The notes under the pieces are model-generated. The model saw nothing but the letters and a program-made list of their open reading frames with translations. It had not been told where the DNA came from and searched no databases. 64,000 nt of DNA, taken from NCBI RefSeq assembly GCF_021155765.1, contig NC_060111.1, positions 10,105,981 through 10,169,980 of the forward strand. The letters are read 5' to 3'. Shown here piece after piece: positions 34,524 through 45,100 of the stretch (within the stretch, counting starts at the first letter, position 1; each line of letters opens with the position of its first letter). This DNA is from Diprion similis. Taxonomy: Eukaryota > Arthropoda > Insecta > Hymenoptera > Diprionidae. Made by a program: the position numbers and the translations under genes.

Positions 34524-35606
34524 TTATTTCAATAATAATTCCGGAATATCAGCAACTGCCAATATGGTATCCCATTCGTCACCTGAAGAAGAAAACGTAA
34601 TAATTTCGATGATAGACTTTCTTCTGACATTTCAATATAATGTTTCTAATAATTGATGCACCGAAAGTAGTTTAACTTTAAAATCTCATACAAAATGTTA
34701 TACTTTTACGGAATTCTGAAATAGCAATGCAAGCAACTAACTGTTAGTAACCTGAACAAAGCAAAAGATGCTCAACAATTTGTAAATTCAGCTACTCATC
34801 TGTATGCATTCTTTCTGCACGGAAATATGTCACGTAAATGTTACACCTGTTGTATAATATGTACAGTTCTTTTTTGAAGTCGGAACTTCATCAATTGTAA
34901 ATTTTATCTCGAACATGCATTTCAATTTGTTGATGCAACACATTACGTTTTCAATGATTGGATCCTAATCGACTGAATAAATATCTCCACTGTCATAGTT
35001 GCAATGTTATAAAATATAATACATATTCTGTAGCTGAAACACGACACTTGTATACATGACGCAAAACTAATCTACAATCAAATTAGTTTTATAACATGCT
35101 ATACACACATGTAAGTACAGTGTATCGTAATTTAATAAAGATAGATTTTTTCAACCATCCGCAGAGTAAAAAATTCTAGTCGAGTATTTGAATGTGTACA
35201 ATGCCAGCTACTCACCAACTTCATGATTGACCTCCTGTTCGGCATTATTAATTTTTTTTTTGTTAGTCTCAACTTGATCTGAAACATGCATATTAGCTTG
35301 TTAATATGAACATAACATTTTTGATAATCCAAATTCATCCAATTGAATTAATATCTCTACTTCTACTATGACAGTTGTAGAAAATCAAATACATCTAATA
35401 CATTCCATGTAATGCTACACACGCATGTAAGTATAGTGTATCGTGATTTTATAAAAATGAATTTTTCGAAGAAACAGGACTGGACCATCAGCATCGTAAA
35501 AAATCCTCGTCGAATATTTAAATGTGTACAATGGCCAGCAACTCACCAGCTTTAGTGTTATTGGCCTGCTCGGCATTCCGTTTTCTTTTGTTATTCTCAA
35601 CCTTAT
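34524..35606 (-). CDS. Micro-exon module B, 3' exons
   Basis: Minus-strand exons lie at 35547-35606 (60 nt), 35216-35278 (63 nt) and the terminal 34524-34582 (59 nt, ending TAA). They have TTTCAG or CTTCAG acceptors and GTGAGT donors. Phase is again two bases in and one base out, as in module A. The first two encode similar lysine/asparagine-rich peptides (DKVENNKRKRNAEQ and DQVETNKKKINNAEQ). The terminal one encodes an acidic end (DEWDTILAVADIPELLLK). Exon plus intron forms a repeat of about 330 bp; a decayed further copy with a lost acceptor lies near 34870-34930. The next intron upstream leads into the 60-bp minisatellite. There is no known domain, and the start is not identified. Confidence 0.55.
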
Positions 35607-35883
35607 CTGAAACATGCATATTGGCTCGTTAATATAAACATAACATTTTCAATACTCCAAATTCATACGACTAAATTAATCTCTCTAGTTCTTAATAACC
35701 TACTCTGACAATTGTAAAAAATCTAATACATCCAATACATTCTATGCAATGCTACACATGCATGTAAGTACAGTGTATCGTGATTTTATAAAAATTAATG
35801 TTTTCAAGAAACACAACTGGACCATTATCGAAGTGAAAAATTGTAGTTGAGTATTCGAATTTGAATTTGAAATCGGTATTTAC

Positions 35884-36700
35884 CAGGTAATGGACCTGGA
35901 GCGCAGGAACCACGGTGCGCCGGTCCTGGAAATCAGAATTCTCCAGGTAATGGACCCGGACTGCAGAAACCACGGTGCGCCGGTCCTGGAAATCGGTATT
36001 CACCAGGTAATGGACCTGGAGCGCAGGAACCACGCTGCGCCTGTCCTGGAAATCGGTATTCACAACGTAATGGACCCGGAGCGCAGGAACCACGGTGCGT
36101 CAGTCCTGGAAATCGGAATTCACCAGGTAATGGACCTGGAGCTCAAGAACCACGGTGCGCCGGTCCCAGAAATCGGAATTCACCAGGTAATGGACCTGGA
36201 GCGCAAGAACCACGGTGCGCCGGTCCTGGAAATTGGAATTCACCAGGTAAGGGACCCGGAGCGCAGGAACCACAGTGCGCTGATCCTGTGAAGTAATCAA
36301 CCTGGAGCACAGGAACTACGGTGCGCCTATCCTGAAATTAAAAATTCACCAGGTCAAGGACCTGGAGAACAGAAACCACGGAGCGCTTCTCGTGAAAGTC
36401 GAAATTCACCAGGTCAAGGACCTAGAACGCAGTAACCACGGAACGCTGGTCCTGGAGGTCAAAATTCACCAGCTGACGGACCTGGTGCGCAGAACCACGG
36501 AGCGCTGGTCCTGGAAGTCAAAATTCACCAGGTAATGGACCTGGAGCGCAGGAACCACGGAGCGGTGGTCCTGAAAGTTGGAATTCAACAGGTAAAAGAC
36601 CTGCACGGAAAAAGCACGGAAATTTTTCCCGCAAGTCAAAAATCACCAGGTCGACGATTTGGAGCGCAGAAACTAAGATACGCTCCTCCTGGAAGGTGGA
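35884..36700 (-). repeat. 60-bp minisatellite, about 13 units, possibly part of module B coding region
   Basis: Units begin near 35884, 35944, 36004, 36064, 36124, 36184, 36244, about 36300 (shortened), 36350, 36410, 36470, 36529 and 36589, and become more diverged to the right. Each carries the near-palindrome CCAGGTAATGGACCTGG. In the minus-strand frame that joins in phase to the downstream exon, a unit reads as a 20-residue Pro/Gly/Arg peptide with one Cys (GPAHRGSCAPGPLP core). That frame has a stop in the unit nearest the exon. Each unit also holds an acceptor-like TTTCCAG and a donor-like CTGGTGAAT 42 nt apart. Confidence 0.8.
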
Positions 36701-36889
36701 GGACCTGGTGCTCGAATTCCGTGGAGCATGATTTTCGTACGTCCGCTCTACCGCGCGTTCAGTTCTGACTGAGGAATTCTGCCGGTTGATTTTCGTCGGC
36801 TGGGAGTATGCGACGTCAGGAAAGAAAAAAATTCCGGTGACGTCACTTTCCGGACAGACGAACAGACGAAATTTTCCGCCTTTGAACTT
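36700..36889. other. Right flank of the insert
   Basis: A moderately GC-rich stretch with GACGTCA and GACGAACAGACGAAA motifs, ending at the candidate duplication TAATAT. No gene. Confidence 0.4.
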
Positions 36890-36895
36890 TAATAT

Positions 36896-37489
36896 ACAGA
36901 TTTCTTAAGCCAGATATATCTGATCAAGATCTGGAACAAAAATGTAGACAAAGAATAGGAAGCCTAATTCATGCAGTTCATGCAACTAGCAAAACTTTTC
37001 TGCAAAACTTTTCAAATTAAGAGTTATATTCAGCCTTGAAAAGAGTACTCAGATATGTTAAAAGTACTTTTCACCTAAAATTAATTTTCAACAAAAATAA
37101 ACATGCTGAACGCTTTGTGGGTATGTCGACTCTGATTGGGGAAACGATTTGTACGATAGAAAATCAACATCCGGACTCGCAGCGTTAAGCTCAGCTGTTT
37201 GTGTAGCGTGCTGTCTATCCACATTATTAAAAGACTTTCACATAAGGAAGCAAAATCCTATTCGAATCTGAGTTGATAACCCAGCCGCCATAAACTTGGG
37301 GAATAACCCAGAAAATAATAAGCGAGTGAAACACATAGACATTAAGTTTCATTTTACTAAGCAAAAAATTGAAAATGGTTTAATTACATTAAGATATGTT
37401 AAAACAGAGGAGCAACTGGCTGACCTATTCACCAAACCATTACCAGAAGAAAAATTTAAAAAATTTGTCGAATCATTGAATCTTGTTTA
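36896..37489 (+). pseudogene. Copia C, 3' part: RNase H, broken
   Basis: Copia homology resumes with LEQKCRQRIGSLI near 36925. It continues through ALKRVLRYVKS, a VDSDWGNDLYDRKSTSG-like block and VDNPAAINLGNNP to the end of pol (VKHIDIKFHFTKQKIENG, EEQLADLFTKPLP) at 37489. Several stops and a shift near 37025-37290 are present. This completes the RT/RNase H region begun at 26.8-28.4 kb, which supports a single element split by the insert. Confidence 0.88.
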
Positions 37490-37611
37490 ACAGTAAGTGA
37501 ACAAAGTGCTAGAAACAAGGGGGCGCCAATATCAACATTCATATTTTGTTTTGTGAGGAAAAGAAAAAAAAAGGAGGGAAAATGATCAGGATTTGATTGA
37601 GGGGGCGTGTG

Positions 37612-37880
37612 AAAGTAATTCACAATAAAGTAAAATGACTAGGGACTTTTTCTCGCTGCCTAAAAGTTGCTATAGTCACTAGTATATTATTTCCTATAAG
37701 CAGTGCCATCTTGAACTCTCCCACCCCAGTTTTTTTCCTGGTCTCCCCGTCCATGCTAGCATGTAGATCGTACAAAAATTCAAGCTACGGCTGGTCAAGT
37801 GTACTATAGTATTACAAAATCAAATCTTATTAAATGAAATATGATTTGCATCAAATAAAACACATGTTTTTCACCTTAAA
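37612..37880 (+). repeat. Polypurine tract and start of Copia C 3' LTR
   Basis: GATTGAGGGGGCG directly precedes TGTGAAAGTAATTCAC at 37618, the expected arrangement of polypurine tract then LTR. The end of the LTR is not identified because no second LTR is in the window; the given end is approximate. Confidence 0.55.
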
Positions 37881-37905
37881 AACAACAGAAAGCACCCCCC
37901 ATGTA

Positions 37906-40355
37906 TCAATTGTTAGCCTTCGCATATCGATCAGAGCATTGAGACACACCACCTCGAATACCTTTTTCTATAAACATAAGCATATCTATATCAGTAAGAA
38001 GCTCGAGTTCGATATCGGTACATTTCAACATTGCATCAAACGAAAGACCGGGCGCTGTAAAATAATGGAAAGGGTCCAGGTTGTACGTGGCATAACAATT
38101 TTTTCGAAAGTGTTCAAAAACGTCAGCCAACAGATAAACATCAGTTTGCAAATATAAGTCTGAATATCACCCCAACGTTTTCAGGTTAAAAGCTTGCCAA
38201 ACCTTACACGCGTGTGCGTAATCGTTATCCGAAATATCTTGGTTGTTTAATTTTGAATAAAATCTTTCTTTAGGTGGTAACTTTACGTCCTCGAGCTTCT
38301 CCCAACCATCCATGTACTCGTACGGAAAAACACCTTTCCTGGTTAATAACTCGAATTTGTCAGAGCTAGTGCAAAATTGACGTGTAATTGCTTTTTGTTT
38401 ATCATTCAAATACGTTGCCAGTTTTTCGAGGCTGCTGGGCATGAAACGGAACGAATCTAGAAATCTGAACTTTATATCTGTCCCGTTGACATATTTTGTG
38501 AACGAAATGTACTCTTCTTTGTTCCCGGGTAGAAGCTGAATGGTACCCCCGAAAGTTGTGGCCAATGCTTTAATCAGAAAATGCGAATCGTAACCCGACA
38601 GATTGTGGAATGTCACTGGGATAGTATGCGAGTTTTAATAATTGAGATTACAGCTTTGATGTGCAGGACCACGGTACTTTCCTGTGAAATGACAGTGCTC
38701 ACAGTGTTTTGCGTCTTCGCGCGTGAATGGCTTTTCACAAATATGACATACCTTTGATAGATTAAATTCGTTAATTTGATTGAAGTTCAGTGACTCCATA
38801 GGTACAATGGTTTTGAAATAGGTTTCTAATGAGTGTGCCAATTGCTCCAACTCGTTCACAAACTATTCGATACAAGTCTCCCCGCGGTTAATTTTGAACG
38901 TTGAAATGGAATCCTTAAAGGTGCAATGCAGGTAATATGCTATACTATAAGAAATATGATTTTCGTAAATTGTTCTATTTTCTGACACTTGAATATTAGT
39001 AACGTGCAACAATCATTCAAGATCCGCGTAAATACAGAACAGAACGGTTTCTTTGTGCTAGAAATTTTTGAATTTCAGAATCTTTTCCTCTTCTGTAGGT
39101 AAATCAACTTTGGTCTCGTTTAAACTCATGCAATAAACTCTATGGTTTGCCAAACATCTTTCAGATTGGAAATGCATTAGACATCTATCAGAAACCAAAT
39201 ATTAGGATGGTGCTTAGAAATTTAAGAACTTGTCAACCGCGATAAATTGCAAATCCAAGTGAAATGGAAGATTCTATTTTTTCACAATATTCCAATCAAT
39301 ATCATCGTCATCGTCTGTAATTTCGGGTTCCACTACCAAGAAATGAATTACGGGTTCATCATACTTATTCTGACTTAAGTGAATCGGTACTATTTCACTT
39401 TTTCCTACCATCTTGGTCTATACCATAGACATTGATGGAAAGTTCGTTGAGTTTTTCAAATTTTGAAATGGCATTTTTATCTAGAGACATAGGAAGGTTT
39501 ATATTATCATATCGTAGCACTGATTGTGAGCTGAAATGTGGATACGAGCTAGTTATGTTAGGATTGTTGTTGTTAGCTGGAAACAGAGCTGCGGTGACCG
39601 ACCAAAGGAAGCAGTAAGAGTTGTTATTTGAATGTTGACCACAGCTCTCTTATCTCTGATGTGCTTCGGTAACGGGGTGTAGGTACACAGACCACCTCGT
39701 AGTGGCGTATACTTGTTAATGTTGACGGCAAGATTTATAATTTCAAGTAATGACCAGCCTGAATCCTTTTCCTGGAAATCTTCCACCTTTGTTAACTAAC
39801 GCTTTGTAACATTTTCGATGAACCATTTGTTGATATCCGTTGTCTGGAGGATTATTTGGTTTCACGTATTAAAGAATTTGTTATCTTCTACTATGTGGTC
39901 ATCCTTCTTTACTTCGAACTTACACTCCAGGATAGCGTTGACTTTTAGGCTCCTGGGTTTCTTCAAAGCGTTTTTCAGTCTTGTCACAGCAAGTAACTTT
40001 ACGTCCTCCAGAAACCTCTCCACGTCTTCATGTTTCAAATTGGTGATGGATCCGGTTTTGTATTCTTCCCTCAAAAACCGACTCCAATTCTTCTTAGTTT
40101 ACGCGGTCGCTTCTTCTTTGTTGCCGCGTACCGTCACCTGTTCTCTGAAGAGGTTTGAATTTTTCCACTAGCTATTTCAAGAGTCCGATCTGTGTGATAT
40201 GCAATAATTTTCGTTTTCTCACCCATCGTTGAAGCCTTTCGCAGAATTTTGGTTAGAAGCCGGATATTTTGCAGCCCAAATTTAATCCATTTCTGAATCT
40301 CCGTTGGCGATGATTTGTCCAAAATTTTGTACGCAGATTCCATAATGTTGATCAA
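37906..40355 (-). pseudogene. Polinton/Maverick-type DNA polymerase B, decayed and truncated
   Basis: On the minus strand, conserved blocks occur in order but in several frames. They are the N-terminal region (KKPRSLKVNAI at about 39960; DSGWSLLEIINLAVNINKYTPL at about 39740), a zinc-binding block with CHICEKPF and HCHFTGKYRGPAHQSCNLNY (38859-38640), the exonuclease motif [10 protein letters not shown] (38610), [17 protein letters not shown], then [13 protein letters not shown] (ExoIII-like, 38150) and IEKGIRGG (about 37950). Homology stops before the polymerase palm motifs, so the polymerising active site is absent. This matches the protein-primed polymerase of Polintons and related selfish elements. 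No integrase, ATPase or capsid gene lies alongside, so it is an isolated relic abutting the end of Copia C. Confidence 0.85.
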
Positions 40356-40589
40356 TTACAAACATTTCACGGATTTCATCTTTCTTACTTCTCATGTGCT
40401 CTTGACAAGTTAAAACATGGATGATCGTTTGCTGTGATGGTAATCCTTTTTATAGGGTGAGCTATACGTGTGTCTATTGCCCGTGGTGTGATGTCATTCG
40501 GTAAACATGGAGTACGATATCACATTTCTCCGTTTGCAAGACATAAACACAATTGTTCGTTATATAGGAGTCCTGGAGAGGTATTTGGT

Positions 40590-40835
40590 CCGAAGAAAGA
40601 ACGTCATGTGATTAATATCACTGCGAACTTTGGGCTGAGCAGATCGTTTGCTCAAAATGTCACGCGGTTGATAACGCGCCGTACTTTGGACTCAAACAGA
40701 ACGTCACGTGGTTCACCCCAGCCATTCTCGGAACTATTAATTGTCGGATGTCACGTGATTGATATCTTACTGGTATTTCGACCACACGAGCAATTTTCGA
40801 GAAGAGAATGTCAAGTGGTTGATATCGGGTTACCG
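40590..40835. repeat. Short irregular repeats with GTCACGTG core
   Basis: GTCATGTGATTAATATC, GTCACGCGGTTGATAAC, GTCACGTGGTT, GTCACGTGATTGATATC and GTCAAGTGGTTGATATC occur at about 40603, 40659, 40703, 40750 and 40812. Two copies contain the palindrome CACGTG. Spacing of 44-62 bp is irregular. Confidence 0.6.
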
Positions 40836-40837
40836 AA

Positions 40838-41738
40838 AATAATCCGTTGGACAATGTAGAATTCCTGGCTATCTCGTCTCCAAATCAAGATATCTTCAAT
40901 TTTTCTGCTGAGCTGACACGAGTGTTTGCAAGTTGAACGAACGCATCTGAGAATTTCAGGTTCCAATCGTAACTTAGTCCGAACAGTCGAAAAACAACGG
41001 AAATTGTTGTCCTCTCGGGTGAATACCGAAATTTCTCTAATTCTCCGGTACGGGCCAGCTGAGTCTCCAGTAGCCTGTCGATCCCACGTGGGAATTTCAG
41101 GTTTGACTGATGACTCGCCACAATCCGTTGAAAAATGTGGAATTCCTGGCTATCTCCTCTCCAAATCGAGATATCTTCAATTTTTCTGCTGGGCTAACCT
41201 AAGTGTTTCCAAGTCTGACGAACGCATTTGAGAATTTCAGGTTCCAATCGTAATTTGGTCGGAACGGTCGAAAAACGACGAAATTTATGGTTTTTTCAGC
41301 TGAATACCAACGTTTCTCAAATTTTCTGATGCGGGCTGGCTGAGTGTCTGCAAATTTGTCGAACCCACGTGAGAATTTCAGGTTCAACCTACAACTGAAG
41401 AAATTCCGTTGCAAAATGTAGAATTCTTTGCTATCTCGTCTCAAAATCAAGATATCTTTAATTGCAGCCGAGCTGACCTGACTGAATGTTCGCAAGTCTA
41501 ACGAACGCATCCGAGAATTTCTGGTTTCAATCGTAACTTGGTCAGATCGGTCGAAAAACGACCAAAATTGTGGTTTTCTCGGCCAATTACCAACATTTCT
41601 CTGATTTTTTAGTGCGGGCTGGCTTAGTGTCCGCAAGTTGGTCGAACCCACGTCACAATTTCAGGTTCGACTCACAACTAAAGAAATTTTGTCGCAAAAT
41701 GTAGAATTCTCGGCTATCTCGTCTCCAAATCAAGATAT
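40838..41738. repeat. 281-bp satellite array, left part
   Basis: Units aligned on GAATTCCTGGCTATCTC start at 40861, 41142, 41423 and 41706 (281, 281 and 283 bp). Each includes AGATATCTTCAATTTTTCTGCTG and GGTTCCAATCGTAACTTGGTC. Short open frames in the array on both strands follow the repeat and are not genes. The array resumes after the Gypsy insertion at 47479. Confidence 0.9.
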
Positions 41739-41973
41739 TGTAAGAGGATGGCTTCACAAATAAATGAACTAACAGAGGTTCAATGTAAAAGCGTTTATAC
41801 GGCCGGAGCGGAGCGGTTATACGTCCCGATCCCGACGCGGTCTCCTCGGGTCTCTCTGCTCGGTTCCCCCCTTCTCTGCGTCTTTTATCAGAGACGCGTC
41901 ACTGGCGTCACCGTCACTCCGTATAGTGGTGCCGCCTTAAAGTTACCGTTCCAACTTATATTTAATTCTTACA
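41739..41973 (-). repeat. 3' LTR of the Gypsy element
   Basis: 235 bp with inverted ends TGTAAG/CTTACA. The shared core TTATACGTCCCGATC...GGTCTCCTCGGGTCTC links it to the partner LTR. Confidence 0.9.
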
Positions 41974-42183
41974 GTTCGGCCAGCCTGACAAAAGTTCGGC
42001 TCGAACTTTAATTTGAGATTTTCTCTTTCTTTTTTTTCTCGGTAATGATCATCGCTATAACACAGGTAAGTATTAATCGCAGTTTTACATGTTACACAAA
42101 TACAGTATAAATCACAGTTTTACATGTTACAAAAATACAGTATAAATCACAGTTTCACAGGTTATAAAAACATTGTACACAGG

Positions 42184-45100
42184 TTATGCCAACGTATAGG
42201 ATAGGATCAATTTACGTAATTTGGACCTTCGGTGACTTGCCAAGGCCTCACATTGCAAGCTTCCCATGTTCCGGTATACGGTTTTTTGCGTAACCTGGAG
42301 GTTCTCTACATCTTTAAGGACATATCGATGGTTTCTTAAAATTCTAATGACCTCATAGGGTCCTTTGTACCGTGGGATTAGCTTCCTGGCTGCACCCGGA
42401 GTATTGTCAAAATTTTTTGTCATTACATAATCGCCTTCTTTGTACTTATACAGTTCTTTCTGTTTTTTATCTAAATACGTTTTGTTGTACTCTTGTGATT
42501 TATCAATTTCAACTTTGGCCTTATTTATTAATTCTTTCAGGTTCCTGTCAACTTTATTTTGTTCGTGTTGAAGGCATTCACACAAAACATCGGCTACATT
42601 GCCGCGTTGGTCAATGCCGAACAACAGCATACTCGGTGTTCACCTGTAGTTTTTTGGACAGTATTATTGAGCGCGAACTCAACATCGGTAAGTACCTTGT
42701 ACCAATATTTACCAGAGGCGTCATCGGATAATTTTGCTAACATGGGACCTAATACGCGATTTACTCTTTCGACCTGGCAATTTGCTATAGGCGATCCGGT
42801 CGCAATCTCTACATGTTTGACGTTATTTTCCAGGAGAAAATTTTCAAATTCCTGCTACGTGAAGGCAGTACCGCGATCAGAAATGATGGTTACAGGTCTG
42901 CTGTAGTTACGAAAGTGTTCGGATAACTAACTTATTACCTCCCGTGAATTCGTCGTCTTCATAGGGTATAGTTTCGTAAACTTCGTAAAAGCGTCGATCA
43001 CCAAAAGTACGTGCTGTTTCGTCAACCGTTTCCTGTCTACTGGTCCAAAATAGTCGATGTGGTAAGTAACGAAAGGTCTGTCTCCTTTTGGACTTACATT
43101 AGGAAATCCCTCGTTTTTTCCTGTGCTTGGAGAGAATGCAATACACTTAAGACACTTTGCAATGTATGTCTTGACTTTTTCGCGTAGGTTGGGAAACCAA
43201 TAATTTTTTAGAATCACACTGACGGTCTTTTCTACCCCTAGGTGGCCTATCTCGTCGTGGTATTTGCGAATCACGTGGGTCGTCATGTCAACAGGTACGT
43301 AGAATAAATGTACACCGTCACGTTTACGGTAGACTATACCATTTCTCATTTCGTACAACTTATCTTCGGATCTTTCTAACTTCAACCGTAGTTCTCTAAT
43401 CACAGGGTCACAATTCTGGTTAACCGATAAATTTGCCTCGAAGGAATTGTCTTTAACGACCATGACGTTTACAGCGCGGCTGAAGACGTTTACATGTTTC
43501 ATTCTGTCACCTGCTCGGTGCTCAAGAGTTGCATCGTAATTTGCGAGTTCGAGGGCCCATCTCGCGGTCCTGAGATTGACATCTTTCTTATCTAAGGTAA
43601 GCTTCAGCGAATTACAATCTCCCTATCTAATAAAAAAATCCTGTACCGCACAGCAACAGGTAAAAAAGACTATAATAACAATAGTACACGTATGAAATTG
43701 GCGGTGAGGTGAGATGCAGAAAACAAAACAACAGCTGTCATCGGCTGTTTATGACAGTCTTTGACAAATATCTTTATAGTTATCTGTCTCTGACACAAAA
43801 AAGATAAATATGCAAACGGGAATTATAAAGATGATTCCAGACGGGAATTGTCTTCTTCGCGCGCTGGCGTATTGTGTACACGGCACTCAATATCGACATG
43901 CAGAGGTGAGACTGAGTATTGAGTACGTCAAGGTGCTGTTCAATCGTTACTTTGGCAATAAGGAAGTCATCCATACATGCCACTACCTCATATTTGCTTA
44001 TAAACTCCGCCAGCACTTTGTTAACGAACCGCTGAAATTTTGACGGAGCTGTCTTAAGCCCGAAGGGCATCCTTAGATGTTCAATTGACCTAAAGGGATC
44101 ACAAATGATGTATATTTGATTGAATCTTCGGTAACCTTAATGTGGTGAAACCCGTCCTTTAAGTCGAGCAAACTATAGTACTTCTTATCTCTTAACGTAT
44201 CGATTTGATCTTCGATCAATGGGAGTGGGTAATTATCCCTCTCAATGATCTTGTTAAGAAATCTATAGTCTATGCAGAGTCTGAACTCCCTATTGCTCTT
44301 TTTGACTAGAACAATAGGCGATGCGTAAGGCGATTCGCTCGGTCGAATAGTCCCGTTTTCCAACAACTTGTCTAAAATCTTTTTCAGCTGTTCTTTCTCT
44401 GTAAAGGCCAACCTACTAAAATAGAGAGGTTTGTCACTAGTGAGGGTCAGTGATATCTCTCCCTGCACCTGTGGTTCAATTGGACGTTCTGGTGACAGAT
44501 AATCCGTGGTTAACAATCGTCTTACTGCCGACTGAATTTCTCGGCTAATGCCTGGATTTATCAATATTGATTCAGCTACGTTGACATCTATGCTACAGGT
44601 TTCAATATTAAACGGTTCTTGAACAACCTCTTCTTCCAGCTCAGCAGGTGTTTTCAGCTCTAAATTTAATTTTTTTAATACCTCTCGACCCAGAATTATT
44701 GAAGTTTTCATCGTAGAATCGGGCACAACCCTGAGATCTATGTCTTCACAGTTAAGACCATCGAAACGTACGTTAGCCCTAATTTTGCCTCTTATTTCTA
44801 GGTTACTATTGTTCAAACCTACATATTGGTTTAGTTCAATATCTGTGGTATCTATATTTACGTTAAGTACAACCTGTTGCTTGATTAGACTTATGGGACT
44901 TCCTGTATCCAATAAGGTGTCCAGAAGGCACCTTGATTTTCCCACCTTGACGTCGAATTCAGCAATCTTATAGAAGTTGGCTCCGTCTGGTTCCGATATA
45001 AAGCTGATCTGCTCCCTCTTAACTTTGGGGCAGTCCGGTAGTTGATGGTCAGCTGCGAAGCATTTAAGACATGCCCCTTTCGCTCGCCTTGGAAGTTTGC

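Larger units (their letters stand above)
28407..36889. mobile_element. 8.5-kb insert splitting Copia C
   Basis: Copia C sequence is interrupted here. TAATAT occurs immediately left (28401-28406) and right (36890-36895) and is a candidate 6-bp target duplication. No clear terminal inverted repeats are visible. A segment of about 90 bp with GATTTTTGTGCTCGTGCGCTCGC occurs near the left end (28438-28530) and again at 33908-34000 in direct orientation. Contents are two micro-exon modules on the minus strand, a solo LTR, microsatellites and a 60-bp minisatellite. Whether this is one mobile element or host DNA joined by rearrangement is unresolved. Confidence 0.5.

Noticed and set aside
35890..36291. 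133-codon plus-strand ORF of repeated MDLERRNHGAPVLEIG-like units
   Set aside because: It follows the minisatellite and has no splice or start support. The minus strand is the one with phase-matched exons next to it.
35884..36640. CRISPR-like look of regularly spaced 60-bp units
   Set aside because: Whole units are repeated with no unique spacers, the genome is eukaryotic and there are no cas genes.
40885..41651. ORFs in the 281-bp satellite
   Set aside because: They recur with the repeat period in several frames and show no independent conservation.
43810..44043. OTU fragment as a functional small gene
   Set aside because: Only the N-terminal catalytic block is present. The His-containing half is missing and the frame runs into antisense Gypsy sequence.
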